64,000 bases of DNA from Paralithodes platypus. Lineage: Eukaryota; Arthropoda; Malacostraca; Decapoda; Lithodidae. The notes below the pieces were generated by a model, which was given only the letters and a program-made list of their open reading frames with translations, made no database searches and was not told where the DNA came from. Of the stretch, positions 42,032 through 52,559 are shown one piece after another. Positions within the stretch are counted from its first letter, which is position 1; each line of letters starts with the position of its first letter. Location: contig CM064501.1 in NCBI GenBank assembly GCA_032716605.1, positions 25,853,631-25,917,630 of the forward strand, in the 5' to 3' direction. Both the position numbers and the translations under genes were made by a program.

Positions 42032-43815
42032 TGTTACGCTGGCCAGCTTGCCAGAATGTACTCGTGACTCGCTAGCACTCGCCACGGCAGTGAAATGGGC
42101 TATAATAATCGTAGAACGATGTTCTTTCTTTCTTAGTATTCATGTTGTCACAGACAGATCAGTGTTTGCCTTTATTCTTGTCTGTGACACTTAGAAGTAT
42201 TGTATATCCATAGTAGTGATTATAACATGCAGCGCGTGAGATAGAGAAAGAGAGTCGGAGGGGAGAGCGAGGAGGCAGTGTGTGTGCGTATGTACGTGTG
42301 CATTCCTCGTTCGGTGGGCCCGCCCGCTTGCTATTGGACGGCGGGCCTGGCGTGGTCTATGACGTCAGCTTCTCATGTGACGTAGTGGCCTGTGGTTGGT
42401 CGCCGGCCTCCTAGCCCAGTGGTCGGGCTCCTTCCCTCCTGACTCCCACAGAGCATGGTATTGTGCGCTTGGTCCTACATGTCCCTCGCATCCTGTCTCA
42501 CATCTAACCCTCTTTACTACTGTTTCTCTCTCTGAACTTCTTCTTTTCCATACTTCTTATCTATATTCAATTACCCATCCCTTCTGGTTCTCGCATACGA
42601 CTTCCATGGTCGGCCAGTCGTATTACCAGTGCCTGTTCTCACATATATGTTTTGCACTAGCTTTAGAGGTTATTAGAATCATAGTCACATGGATTCATAT
42701 TATTGGGTGCTTCTAATTATTTGGTTGTTTTTATTACTATTTAATGCTAGACAGTGGAGGGTATCTTTGGTCATTGTCTGAGTTATGTATATGGCAAGTC
42801 AGAGCCTGTACGACTTCGACGGAGCTAGGTAGCCTGTAGTACACCCTTGTGCATATTTTCCTTTGCGAGCTTAGCAGTATACAAGCGAAGGGCTTTTGCC
42901 TACTCTTGCTGCTATGCTTGCTAACTCATTTTGTTGACCTTTGGGGAGCGCCAGGATAAGACCAGATACTTGAGATCTGGACTTACCAAGAGAGCCTCCT
43001 AGTCACTTAACGTAAGATAAGGGAAATCTGTTCAGGGGAGACAGTAGACTGCGAGCATGCTTGAGCTCTGCCTAGGCTCCCTGTACCTTTATGCCACTGC
43101 TAGACTTTATTAGTAAGAAAGACAGCATTCTGTTTATTAACTTTAACCGCGTATGTTTTAGCAATTATTCACGTATTGTTTTAGCCTAGGTTGATGCATA
43201 GTGCACAACCAAGTATGGCTGTTACTTTGGCTAAGGAAGTACTGTTTTTGAACTACTGTTATTAGTGCTGTCACAGAGTTGTTGCACTCTCTTGTTTCAT
43301 ATATATGTATCTTACTTTTTGGTGTATTTAGCCTACACGCTTTGGTAGTGCATTATTCCTGTTCTATATTCGACGAGCATCTTAGAGCATCAGACGTTTT
43401 TCAGAAGATTCCATATCTGTTTGCTGTAGGACTAGACTTCAAGTGTTTTCATAGAGCATTGAAGAGTTTAGTGTTGAGTTCAGACTCACACTAAAGATAA
43501 CGTAAGCATATCATCTTTTATTAAATCTTGTCATAGTTTATTTAAGCTTTGTTATTACTTGAGAGCTTTTTATTAACGTAATTACTCTTGTTGTGAGTAG
43601 GCTTTGCCATCACCGGAAAGCCTTTGTAGAAGTACACTTAACCCAGTTAATTGATACCCCGTTATCCAGTAGATTAACTCTGGAGGGTTAAAGTGTTTTG
43701 TTCACCGGCTTAATAGTTCGAGGGATTGGAATTAGTGTACCGTTGTTGCAGATCTAGCCTATCTTATAGTCCAATATTAAGTGCCCTTGTTTATTTCGTT
43801 GTGCCGGTCGTAATA
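42032..43815 (+). mobile_element. Solo LTR of a Gmr1-related subfamily
   Basis: 1,784 bp similar along its whole length to 16765-18618, from TGTTACGCTGGCC to GCCGGTCGTAATA, but visibly more diverged than the two LTRs are from each other. Flanked by GTGC (42028-42031 and 43816-43819); copy 4 of the RTE has the empty site GTGTGCGAAAAACGG. It formed by recombination between two LTRs. TGACGTCA at 42360-42367 and ATTGG at 42333-42337 preserve the promoter module. Confidence 0.93.
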
Positions 43816-44446
43816 GTGCGAAAAACGGAATTTGAAGGTAAATGTGGGGAAGAGCAAGGTTATGGTCTTCGAAAGGGGTGAAGTCACAGAGTGTGAGGTG
43901 AAGCTGAACGGTCAGGCTATGGAGATCGTCAACTCTTTTAAGTATCTGGGCAGTGTGTTGAGTAAAGATGGGACTATGGATGAAGAAGTGCGGGAGAGGG
44001 TACAACAGGGGAAGAGGGTTGTAGGAACGCTACAATCAGTAACAAGAAATAGGGTGGTCAGTATGGAAGTGAAGAAGTCCTTGCATGACAGTGTGGTAAT
44101 CCCGACACTGACTTACGGAAGCGAAGCATGGATGTTGGTTGAGAGACTCAGACCAAGAGTGAGAGCAGTGGAAATGAATTACTTAAGGAGTGCGTGCGGA
44201 GTTTCATGGAGCGATAGACAGACTAATGAGGAAGTAAGAAGGAGGTGTGGTGTGGAGGTAGATGTGCTGGAAAGTGTGAAAAGGAACAACTTGAGATGGT
44301 TCGGCCATATGGAACGTATGGAAAGCGAGAGAATGACTAAGAGGGTGTACGAGAGCGACGTGGAGGGACAGAGAGGGAGAAGTAGATCGAATGAGAGGTG
44401 GAAGGATGGAGTGAGGAAGTACATGAACGAAGGCGGTGCTGGTTGA
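43816..44446 (+). pseudogene. RTE-like ORF2 C-terminus (copy 3, second part)
   Basis: Resumes at the base after the target duplication. Open for 204 codons from 43832: MKVNVGKSKVMVFERGEVTE, FKYLGSVLSKDGTMDEEV, SVVIPTLTYGSEAW, RAVEMNYLRSACGVSWSDRQ, RRCGVEVDVLE, RNNLRWFGHMERM and RWKDGVRKYMNEGGAG. This is the best preserved C-terminus of the four copies. Confidence 0.88.
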
Positions 44447-44701
44447 GGGGAGGGGCGTCGACTGACTGGGGACAGAGGTGCATGGGAGCGGTTTGTTCGT
44501 GGCCACCCATTCGGGGATCACGGCGTCAGGCAATAGATAGATAGATAGAAAAATTAAAACTAATGAAAGATTATACCAACAAATGACAGTGCTGTACATT
44601 CTGTCCAGTAAATCATGTTTCAGCTGAGTATTTTTGTATACAAATTGGAAAATTGAACCCGGTACATGTACTGGTGAATATACATATGTATTATATATGT
44701 A

Positions 44702-46048
44702 TTATATATGAGAGAGTGGGAGTGTGGAATGGGTGTGTGTGCTGGAGTGAGTGAAGGAACAGCGAGAGAAGGTGCATGTTTGTTTGTAAGTAGCAAATGG
44801 AAGGAATGTGTAAGAGAGTATGGGTCTGTGGGTTCAAGGATTGTGTGGGTGAGAATGAAAGTAGGAATACAAACGTGGGTGATTGTATGCGTGTATGCCC
44901 CGACAGAGGATATACTTGAAAGAAAGAAAGAGGAGTTCTGGATGAATGTGGAGGCGTGCCTGGAGAAGTTTGACAAGAACGAAAGAATATTTCTGATTGG
45001 GGATATGAATGGTAAGGTGGGTGATAGGAAAGTTGAGGGAGTGGTGGGAGGGTGGGGGTACCATCAGAGGTGAATGGGAATGGTAGTGCACTTGTGGACG
45101 TATGTGTGGGGAGGAGGCTGTGGATAGCCAACACCTTCTTCCGACACAGAATGATCCACAGGTACACGTGGAAACGGATGTTGAAGATGAAGGATAAGAC
45201 AGTGGTGGAACGAAAGTCATTGATTGATTATGTATGTGTGGATGAACGAATGAAGAAATCTGTGATGGATGCTAGGGTGTATAGGGGTATTGGAGGGGGT
45301 CTGTCTGATCATTATGTAGTGGTAGCTAAGGTTAGGATACAAAAGAAGTGGGTGAGGAGAGCGGGAGGGAGGCGAGAGGAGGGTGGAATGGTGAGGAGGG
45401 TGGAGAGGTTGCAGGAGGAGGAAATCAGGGAGGAGTACAGGAGAGCAGTGGAAAGACGACTAGGTGGGTTCGACCTGGAAGTTATGGAGGAAGTGGAGGA
45501 GATGAGCAAGGTGTTTAAGGATGAGATCTGTGCAGCATGTGAGGAGGTGTGTGGAGTGAGGAGAAGAGGGAGGGGAGTGAAAGGTACAGCATGGTGGACA
45601 GAAGAGGTACGAATAGCTGTGGAAGAAAAGAAGAAAGCATATAGAGAGTGGTTGGGTAGCAGAGGGAATGAAGATTCCGAGAGACAGAAACGAGCGAGGT
45701 ACGTGGAGAGTAAGAGGGTGGTGAAGAGAGTAGTGAAGGAAAGTAAGAGAAGAGTATATGAGGAATTTGGAAGGAATCTGAGTGTAAAATGGAGGGAGAG
45801 TAAGAAACTGTTCTGGAAAGAAGTCAAGAAAGTTAGGGAAGGTAGCAAGGGAAACAGTAAGGGTGTGAAAGATAAGAATGGGAGAATGCTAGCCGAGAAG
45901 CAAGAGAGAGTCGAAAGATGGAGGGAGTACTTCAGTGAGTTGCTAAATGAAAGGAATGAAGAGCCAGCAAACATAGCTGGATATGGTATGGGAGGGAGAA
46001 GAAGAGAAGTAGTGGAGGAGGAGGTGGGGATCAGGAGGTCAGAAGTGT
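44702..46048 (+). pseudogene. RTE-like apurinic-type endonuclease region (copy 4)
   Basis: An endonuclease/exonuclease/phosphatase domain lacking its first residues: IQTWVIVCVYAPTEDILE, FLIGDMNGKVGDRK (catalytic Asp/Asn), then after a 1-base frameshift near 45055, NTFFRHRMIHRYTW, KSLIDYVCVDERM and GGLSDHYVVVAKVRI (catalytic Asp-His). A basic linker of about 200 residues (VRRAGGRREEGG, WWTEEVRIAVEEKKKAYREW) leads to a TGA at 46048-46050, a CGA-to-TGA change just before the RT start EAMKRVKLGKAPGTDG. The endonuclease nicks target DNA for target-primed reverse transcription. Confidence 0.88.
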
Positions 46049-46056
46049 GAGAAGCC

Positions 46057-46938
46057 ATGAAAAGAGTGAAGTTGGGGAAAGCACCAGGAACAGATGGAGT
46101 GTGTGGGGAAATGTTGAGGTATGGTGGTGAGATAGTGATAGAATGGGTATGGAAAATGTGCAAACTAGCATGGGAGAAGGGGAGTGCACCCGATGACTGG
46201 AAGACTGGCATAATAGTCCCCCTATATAAGGGCAAAGGGGAAAGAGGAGTGTGTGGTAACCACCGAGGAATATGTCTTCTAAGCGTAGTAGGGAAGGTAT
46301 ACAGTAGGGTAGTGATTGAGAGAGTGAGAGTGAGAACGGAGAAATGGATAGGCGACGAGCAGGGAGGTTTTAGGAAGGGAAGAGGATGTGTAGATCAGAT
46401 TTTTACCCTGAATTGTGTTGTGGAGAAGTATCTGGAGAAGAAACAAAAGGTGTATGTTGCCTTTATGGACTTGGAGAAGGCCTATGACAGAGTGGATAGA
46501 GAAGGTTTGTGGAAAGTACTTAGAATATACGGAGTAGAGGGCAAGTTGCTGAAAGCAGTGAAGAGCATGTATGAGGGTGCAAAGGCGGCAGTACGTGTGG
46601 AGAGTGAGCAGAGCGAGTTCTTTGACCTGAATGTTGGTTTGAAACAGGGGTGTGTGATGTCCCCGTGGTTGTTTACTGTATATATGGATGGAGTTATGAA
46701 AGAAATACTATCAAGAGCAGTGGATGTTGGTGTATCGCTGAAAAGGGAGGGAATTGAGTGGAAGCTACCTATACTGCTGTTTGCGGATGATACAGTTCTG
46801 ATGAGTGATAATGAATGGGAGTTGCAGGGTCTGGTAAATGAGTTTGGAACAGTGTGCGAAAAACGGACTGGGGACAGAGGTGCATGGGGGCGGTTCGTTC
46901 GTGGCCACCCCTTCGGGGATCACGGCGTCAGGCAATAG
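46057..46938 (+). pseudogene. RTE-like reverse transcriptase (copy 4)
   Basis: Same frame as the endonuclease part. MKRVKLGKAPGTDGVCGEML, GGFRKGRGCVDQIF, AFMDLEKAYDRVDREGLW, LKQGCVMSPWLFTVYMD and catalytic FADDTVLMSDNEWEL are intact. After VCEKR the internal deletion fuses it to TGDRGAWGRFVRGHPFGDHG, sequence normally downstream of the stop, so the thumb and C-terminus are lost. Confidence 0.9.
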
Positions 46939-46951
46939 ATAGATAGATAGA

Positions 46952-47014
46952 TTATATATATATTATATTATATATATTATATATATACCGGTATATATAT
47001 ATATATATATACTG

Positions 47015-47083
<69 letters not shown>

Positions 47084-47100
47084 GGTATATATATACCGGT
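46952..47100. repeat. (TA)n with ACCGGT interruptions
   Basis: About 150 bases of TA repeats following the GATA tail of RTE copy 4, interrupted by TACCGGTA near 46986 and 47092 and by ACTGGTA near 47010. Confidence 0.9.
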
Positions 47101-47689
47101 ACAGTATAAATAAGTAGGCTAGGCCGCTATGCATCCCAAATCCTAAACCCAGGGAAAGGAAAACAATAAATAAATAAATACAATATAAGATACAAATAAT
47201 ATATCTCCAGTTAGGGCCACTAGGGGTAAGGATGTAGTATTTGGGCGTACCGCCTGCCTTGTTTACACTACTCGGCACGCTCACGATCATTTTCCCGTCT
47301 ATTTTGACTGCCGTGGGATATAATAGGTTGAGGGGGGCTTTTTCCATCCTCACCCCCATATGACTTAGTGTCATCATCATTTATATTTCTAGCATAGGGC
47401 AAATAACAAAAAATAGCCATAAAAATAGACGGGAACATAACCGCGAGCGCACGACCGATATAAACATGACGACCATATGACCGGATAATAAATCCTTCCC
47501 GGGCTAGGTTGCGGCATCTGCCTTGCCAATGCCATCTTAGCATTTAAAAGAAAAGGTCAAGGAAAGGGCTGGTAGAGTGGTAGAGTGGCAGGCTGACCCC
47601 TGCGGCCTGGCCGCTTTCTGTCTAAGGCAAATACGGTACGGTGCTGTACTTCATGCTTAACCTTACCAGGCAAGCAGCTTATGTAGGTA

Positions 47690-47724
47690 TATATATATAT
47701 ACAGTATATATATATATATATATA
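47690..47724. repeat. (TA)n microsatellite
   Basis: Two TA runs separated by CAG. Confidence 0.85.
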
Positions 47725-47826
47725 CCCCCCATTAATTATTGTCATCAACAGCAGGTGCAAATAACAAGTCAAATTATATGTGATGATGTAAATGTAACTG
47801 CGAGCATGCGTCTATGTAAAAATAGC

Positions 47827-47912
47827 GGAAGGTACGCCCACCAACACAACTCTTACCGGCCTATGTTTCGGAAGGTACGCCCACCAACACAACTCTTACC
47901 GGCCTATGTTTC
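47827..47912. repeat. 43-bp tandem duplication
   Basis: The unit beginning GGAAGGTACGCCCACCAACA occurs at 47827 and 47870 with no visible differences in the first 40 bases, so it is recent. Confidence 0.9.
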
Positions 47913-48080
47913 AGTGAGACTCAAAAACACACTCACAATACACTTACTATATACTGGGTACCAATCTAGGCATAGGCTATTGTCTCATGAAATAAAGTCG
48001 GCAAGAATGTAGTTACCGGGTGTACCGCCCGTCTTGTTTACACTACGCGGATGCTCACCATCATGTTCCCGTCTATTTTG

Positions 48081-48711
48081 ACTGCGTTTGGATACAAAAA
48101 TACATTACCCTAACCAAACAACCTAACTTAACCTAACCTAGTATTCATGTATTCATGTAGGTTAAGTATTTATATATTTATTATGTTGTATGTCGGTAGT
48201 GGTACACACGGTAACTACATCCATCCCGAGGATTCCTAGCCTCCTGCCCCCAAACCAAAACTTAACCTAGTATATTTGACTATTTATGAATGTAAGATGC
48301 AAAAATATATTGTAACCTTACCTAATTAGGCTACTGAGATATATGTACAGGTCTCCTCACTACACAGGATTATACCGAATGCTATTTTCAAAATTATCCC
48401 ACGGCCAGCTGTTATTTGCCTCCTGCTGGTAATATGCATGATGATGGAATATTTCATGGGGAGGTGAATTGGTAAAATGGTATTTGGCTATAACTAGTTT
48501 CGGTAAATCTACAGTTATACTACCCCTCCCCCACTATTCCCCCACCACATCCCCCCTTCAATACACGCCTTTTAGCGTGTTTTTTGGATGGTTCAGCAGA
48601 CGCGGAAACCGAAAAAAAACGTAATTTGATACAAATTTATTACCAACCAGATACGAGTTTTTCAGGTAATTTGTTGTTGTTTTTTATTTCTTCTTTGATA
48701 TACAGTGGTGT
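48081..48711. other. No recognisable gene
   Basis: Contains CCTAA-type words near 48118-48138 and a short hairpin (ACACGC-CTTTTA-GCGTGT followed by T6) near 48562. Nothing coding. Confidence 0.5.
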
Positions 48712-48715
48712 TTAA

Positions 48716-49153
48716 CCCACTGAGCCCCAGCGACGCAGCGTTTGCGTCCACAATGTTTGTAACGCTAAACCCCAGCGACTCATACGTTGCGTCCTGTCTG
48801 GTCCGGTCCCAATTACTCCGGTCCTATGGCACCTAGAGGGCTCAAATTTGTATGGGAACTGTGTAAGTATCCGAAGCACCCATACCGATGGTTGAAAACT
48901 CTCAAATTCCAACCGTGTGCGTGTGAGCACGCAAAAACATGTTTTTTTGGGGGAAATTGCCTTCAATTTTTTATTCTTTGTAAAATCCGTTTTCGGGGGC
49001 TCTGTAGGACCATTTTTTGAGCTTTTTGATCGTTTTTTCATGGTTTTTCCTTCATTCCTAACCCATTCGCTATTGTTTCTGGAATACAAAAAAAATCAGA
49101 ATCAGCCGGTCCTGGGTGGTACATATATAAATATTTAGCTGGTACTCAGCGGG
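48716..49153. mobile_element. 438-bp TTAA-target MITE (piggyBac-like)
   Basis: Flanked by TTAA at 48712-48715 and 49154-49157. Inverted ends CCCACTGAGCCCCAGC and, read inward from the right, CCCGCTGAGTACCAGC match at 13 of 16 positions. The subterminal GGTGGTACATATATAAAT resembles that of the MITE at 30051. Its frames (up to 125 codons) are not transposase. Confidence 0.8.
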
Positions 49154-49227
49154 TTAATACCGAGGACCGTCGCATTTTAGTATTTTTAATATTAGCCTAA
49201 CCGAAAACTAACCTACCGGTATCTAGC

Positions 49228-49311
49228 CGACGGTCTAAACCCAGCTCACGTTCCCTGTTTATGGGTGCTCGACGGTCTAAACCCAGCTCACGTTCCCTGT
49301 TTATGGGTTCG
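49228..49311. repeat. 42-bp tandem duplication
   Basis: The unit beginning CGACGGTCTAAACCCAGCTC is repeated at 49228 and 49270. Confidence 0.9.
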
Positions 49312-49624
49312 CGAAGCTTTGTAATACTTCAGTGTATCTATTTCAAGTCAAATATACATTTCCGCGCATCATCAAACCATACTAAGTCTATCGGTACTAC
49401 TAATAATATTAAACCATTAGTACCAACAGAATAGCAACAAAATAGGGGTAGTATAACTGTAGATTTATCCTAGTTTCTTATTATATACGCTAAGCTACTT
49501 TCAATTTGAATAGGGCCTAGGTAAAATCTATCGAATGCGTAAAAACTGTTAGGTAAGATCCTGTGTAGCGGGAGGAACTGTTTTTCAGATGCCTATTTAC
49601 TAAAAGAATCATTGAACAATATAT

Positions 49625-49651
49625 TTAACCTAGCCTAACCTAACCTAACCT
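49625..49651. repeat. Short CCTAA telomere-type run
   Basis: CCTAGCCTAACCTAACCTAA is about four to five CCTAA units, the arthropod telomere repeat. Related words occur near 48118 (CCTAACTTAACCTAACCTA) and, on the other strand, near 50632 (GGTTAGG). Confidence 0.6.
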
Positions 49652-49759
49652 ATTATATTAGTGAACTATTTATGAATGTAAAATGTAAAAATATATTGTA
49701 ACATTACCAAATTATTGAGATATATACAGGTTTAACCGCTATACAGGATTATACCAACT

Positions 49760-50200
49760 GTTATTTTTGTTATAGGCTATTATTTTAAATTGTTAGATGG
49801 TTAGAGAGTTTCCCAGGTAAAAAATGTAGGCTACAGTAAAATGCTATTTCGTCACGATAGGACTTCTCTCATTTTAAAATTGGTAAAATCTAGCTCTTTT
49901 TACGTAACGGTACCGGGTATTGGAGTTGTATCTTGAATTTGTAAAATGTAACTATACCTAGTTTCTTATTACTTATTGACTAGGTAAAATTTATTGAATA
50001 GCCTACGTAAAAACTGTATTTTTTCTTATATTATTTTCCAGTGTTAGGTGGCTAGAGAGTGTTTCCCAGGCAAAAAATGTACAGTAAAATGATATTTCGT
50101 CACGATAGGACTTCTTTCATTTTGAATCAGTAAAATGTAGCTGTTTTTACGTATTGGAGTAATATCTTGAATAGGTAAAATGTAACTACAACTATTGATA
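49760..50200. repeat. Degenerate tandem duplication, about 240-bp period
   Basis: Blocks around 49795-49930 (TTTCCCAGGTAAAAAATGTA, TTTCGTCACGATAGGACTTC) recur around 50050-50170 with substitutions and indels. No coding sequence. Confidence 0.7.
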
Positions 50201-51754
50201 ACTCGGGTATTCTGCAAAACAACTACTCCTCGATACGGGATTCCTGTCTCATGGATTTTTTTTCTTTTTTCGCTCTTACCTTAATCAGGGGACCTTAGTG
50301 ATGTGCGGATAAGGGCTACTTTTCTTATTTTGTCAATTTGATGTTCAGTCCCCTATAACATTATCAGTTATTTTTGTACTGCCAGTCCAGGACACTATGT
50401 TTACATTCTAGCCTCCTTGGAGGCTCCTCCCCGATGTTTAGTAGCCAATCAGAGTGGAGCTTCACCTACAAAAAGTCAGTACATTTTTATTGGTACTTTC
50501 CTGTTATCGACAGCCAAAGCTGAAGATTGCAGAGTAAACACCATAGGCTAGACTTTATCCCATATATATTTGTTTTATAGTTTTAATACCCAATTACCGG
50601 GGGTGGCAGCCCCCACCCATAATACTAGGATAGGTTAGGTAAGGTTGTTAGGTTAGGCTAATGTCCTTTTAAAGTTGACTAAATCAAGTAAACTCTTAGA
50701 TTGTTTGGGTATCTGAATTTCAATTAACAATGCAAATGCTAATAAAAAGTGCTTTCCGCACTTTCTAACAATAAAATACACACTTACAAAGCATTAAAAT
50801 AGGCCTACATAAGTAAAATAAATAAAACCTAAAATAACAGTTGTAGTTAGGGCCAATGCAGAATTACCGATAACTCTACAGGGTACAGCTGGGAGCAAGA
50901 CGTTTCGCAGCAAGTGACGGTTCGCCTTACCGCGGCGAACGAGCCCGGACGCTAATTGGAACTGCGGCGAACCGACCCCCACCAGGGCCAACAAATCAAG
51001 ATGCTTAATACTGTTAGAGTCGTGGGAAAGTAGCTAAATTGATACTGACATCACTGGACGATGTTATACAACTAAGGAAGGATCCCTTACATCTAGAATG
51101 CCATCTGATACTTTTCAAATGATAGCCTAAACATTATCTCAATTCATTACGGCTTTAGTTTCCTAATATGAAGAAAACAGTCTTATATCAGCCAGACAGT
51201 AGGCTATATATAATATGCGTCATCGTGTCTTAATTTAAGAAGTTTACACATTAATAGGGACGATATACACCAGCACACTTGCATAAGATCTTCTAGGCCT
51301 CCTGCATGCTTTAGGGTTTGCTTCTCATATATTCTGCCCCAAGTTTCCCCGCCTTGAATAATTGTTCTTGGATGTGTTTATTGGTTGCTCGTTGGTACCT
51401 GGACAATGTGCCTTTACTAACGAATTGTAGGCTACCTCCACACTAACTGTTTAGCTTCTTCTTCAAGCAGATCGACCCGCAGATAAAATGGAAGTTTAGA
51501 TTTTCCTGCTCGACGATTTAATGCACCGTGCCAACTTTCACAATCATTGTTTGTCCTGGTTGTTTTAAAAACACCAATTAGGAAATCTTATGGAGATATG
51601 CTTCGTTGATTGTACCCACAACGCCGCTCTCCGACAGTCTTAGGTGTGGAGAATAAAAGAATATTTGTTTGTTTTTTTCTATGTGGATGAGGGAGACAAA
51701 AGGCAAAACTGCCTGTGACGAGTGCCTCCCCCAGAGTTGAAAGAGTGACAGGGC
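50201..51754. other. No recognisable gene
   Basis: GCCAATCAGAG near 50442 and an inverted CCAAT at about 50489 could be promoter elements, but no transcript start or exon can be shown. The end near 51570-51754 is probably 3' UTR of the LINE fragment that follows. Confidence 0.4.
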
Positions 51755-52535
51755 CAAAATCAATGCACAGTCGAGCCAAAATGCCAAGACACACAGAGTT
51801 TGAAGTAATTTAAGTCATAGGATGAGGGAAAGATGGATTCAGGGATGGAGTTCCAGAGCTCAGCTGTTGAATAGAAGAAAGATTGGGTGTATCGTTTCAC
51901 TCTTGAGTTGGAGAGTTGCACAGAGTTGGGGTGGGAATGTGTTGCAAGGCGGGTACTGCGTACCCTACATAGAGGAGGCGGTATACACTGAGAGAGCTCT
52001 GAGGAACACTGATTATTATAGTAGCGATAGAATAGCGAGAGATGCAACATTGCGGCGAAGAGAAAGAGACTGCAGAGAGTCAGCGAGTGGATTGGAGTTA
52101 ATGATACGAAAGGCTTTCCTCTCTACTTTGTCTAGAAGTGCTGTGTGAGAGGACCCTCCCCACACATATGAACAATATTCAATACAAGGATGCACAGTGC
52201 CCCTGTACAGAGCAAGAAGCTGTGCAGGGGTAAAGAATCCCTTGAGGCGGTTGAGCACTCCCAGCTTCAGGGAGGCTGCCTTAGCAAGACTGGTAATATG
52301 GTCCTACCAAGAGAGAGCAGAAGAGAAAGAAACTCCGAGAATAATGAGAGAAGATGAAGGGTTGATTTGTGTATTGGAAAAGTATAAGGGATTACTAATT
52401 ATTATCTGATAGTCTTTTGGGAGTTCATGACGGGTAGATAAATGAAGAAATTGGGTTTTGGAAGCATTAAAGGCAACAAGGTTTTCTTTGCCCTAATTGG
52501 ATATGGTAGTTAGATCAGGGGGATTGGCGTATATA
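51755..52535 (-). pseudogene. Jockey-like LINE, second family, C-terminal fragment
   Basis: The minus-strand reading begins near 52535 and shows LILGVSFSSALSW, a TAG, then LKLGVLNRLKGFFTPAQLLA, YRGTVHPCIEYCSYVWGG, KAFRIINSNPLADSLQSLSL, a frameshift near 52030, FYRYYNNQCSSELSQCIPPP, SFFYSTAELWNSIPESIFPS and the end at about 51760. The order matches the C-terminus of the LINE at 35178-36802, but the sequence is clearly a different family. The catalytic domain is missing. Confidence 0.82.
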
Positions 52536-52559
52536 TTTGCTGATATATATATTTTTTCT

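Larger units (their letters stand above)
41252..44550 (+). mobile_element. RTE-like copy 3, split by a solo LTR
   Basis: 5'-truncated at about 41252 (homology with copy 4 begins CCAGGAACAGA), interrupted at 42032-43815 by a gypsy-family solo LTR, and ending in GATA repeats at about 44550. Confidence 0.9.
44702..46950 (+). mobile_element. RTE-like copy 4 with endonuclease and internal deletion
   Basis: The longest copy on the 5' side. It joins GTGCGAAAAACGG (46854-46866) directly to ACTGGGGACAGAGG, removing about 630 bases of C-terminal coding sequence that copy 3 retains, and ends in GATA repeats. Same strand as copies 1-3. Confidence 0.9.
47225..48080. repeat. Three related segments of an unclassified repeat
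   Basis: A block containing TTGTTTACACTAC, GCTCACGATCAT and TTCCCGTCTATTTTGACTGC lies at 47225-47310. It recurs in the same orientation, diverged, at 48005-48080, and a shorter part recurs inverted at about 47416-47500 (AAAAATAGACGGGAACAT). The inner pair could be the arms of a foldback element. No coding capacity. Confidence 0.5.

Noticed and set aside
48562..48590. Hairpin followed by T6 as a terminator or histone-type 3' end
   Set aside because: No gene ends there and the stem is only six base pairs.
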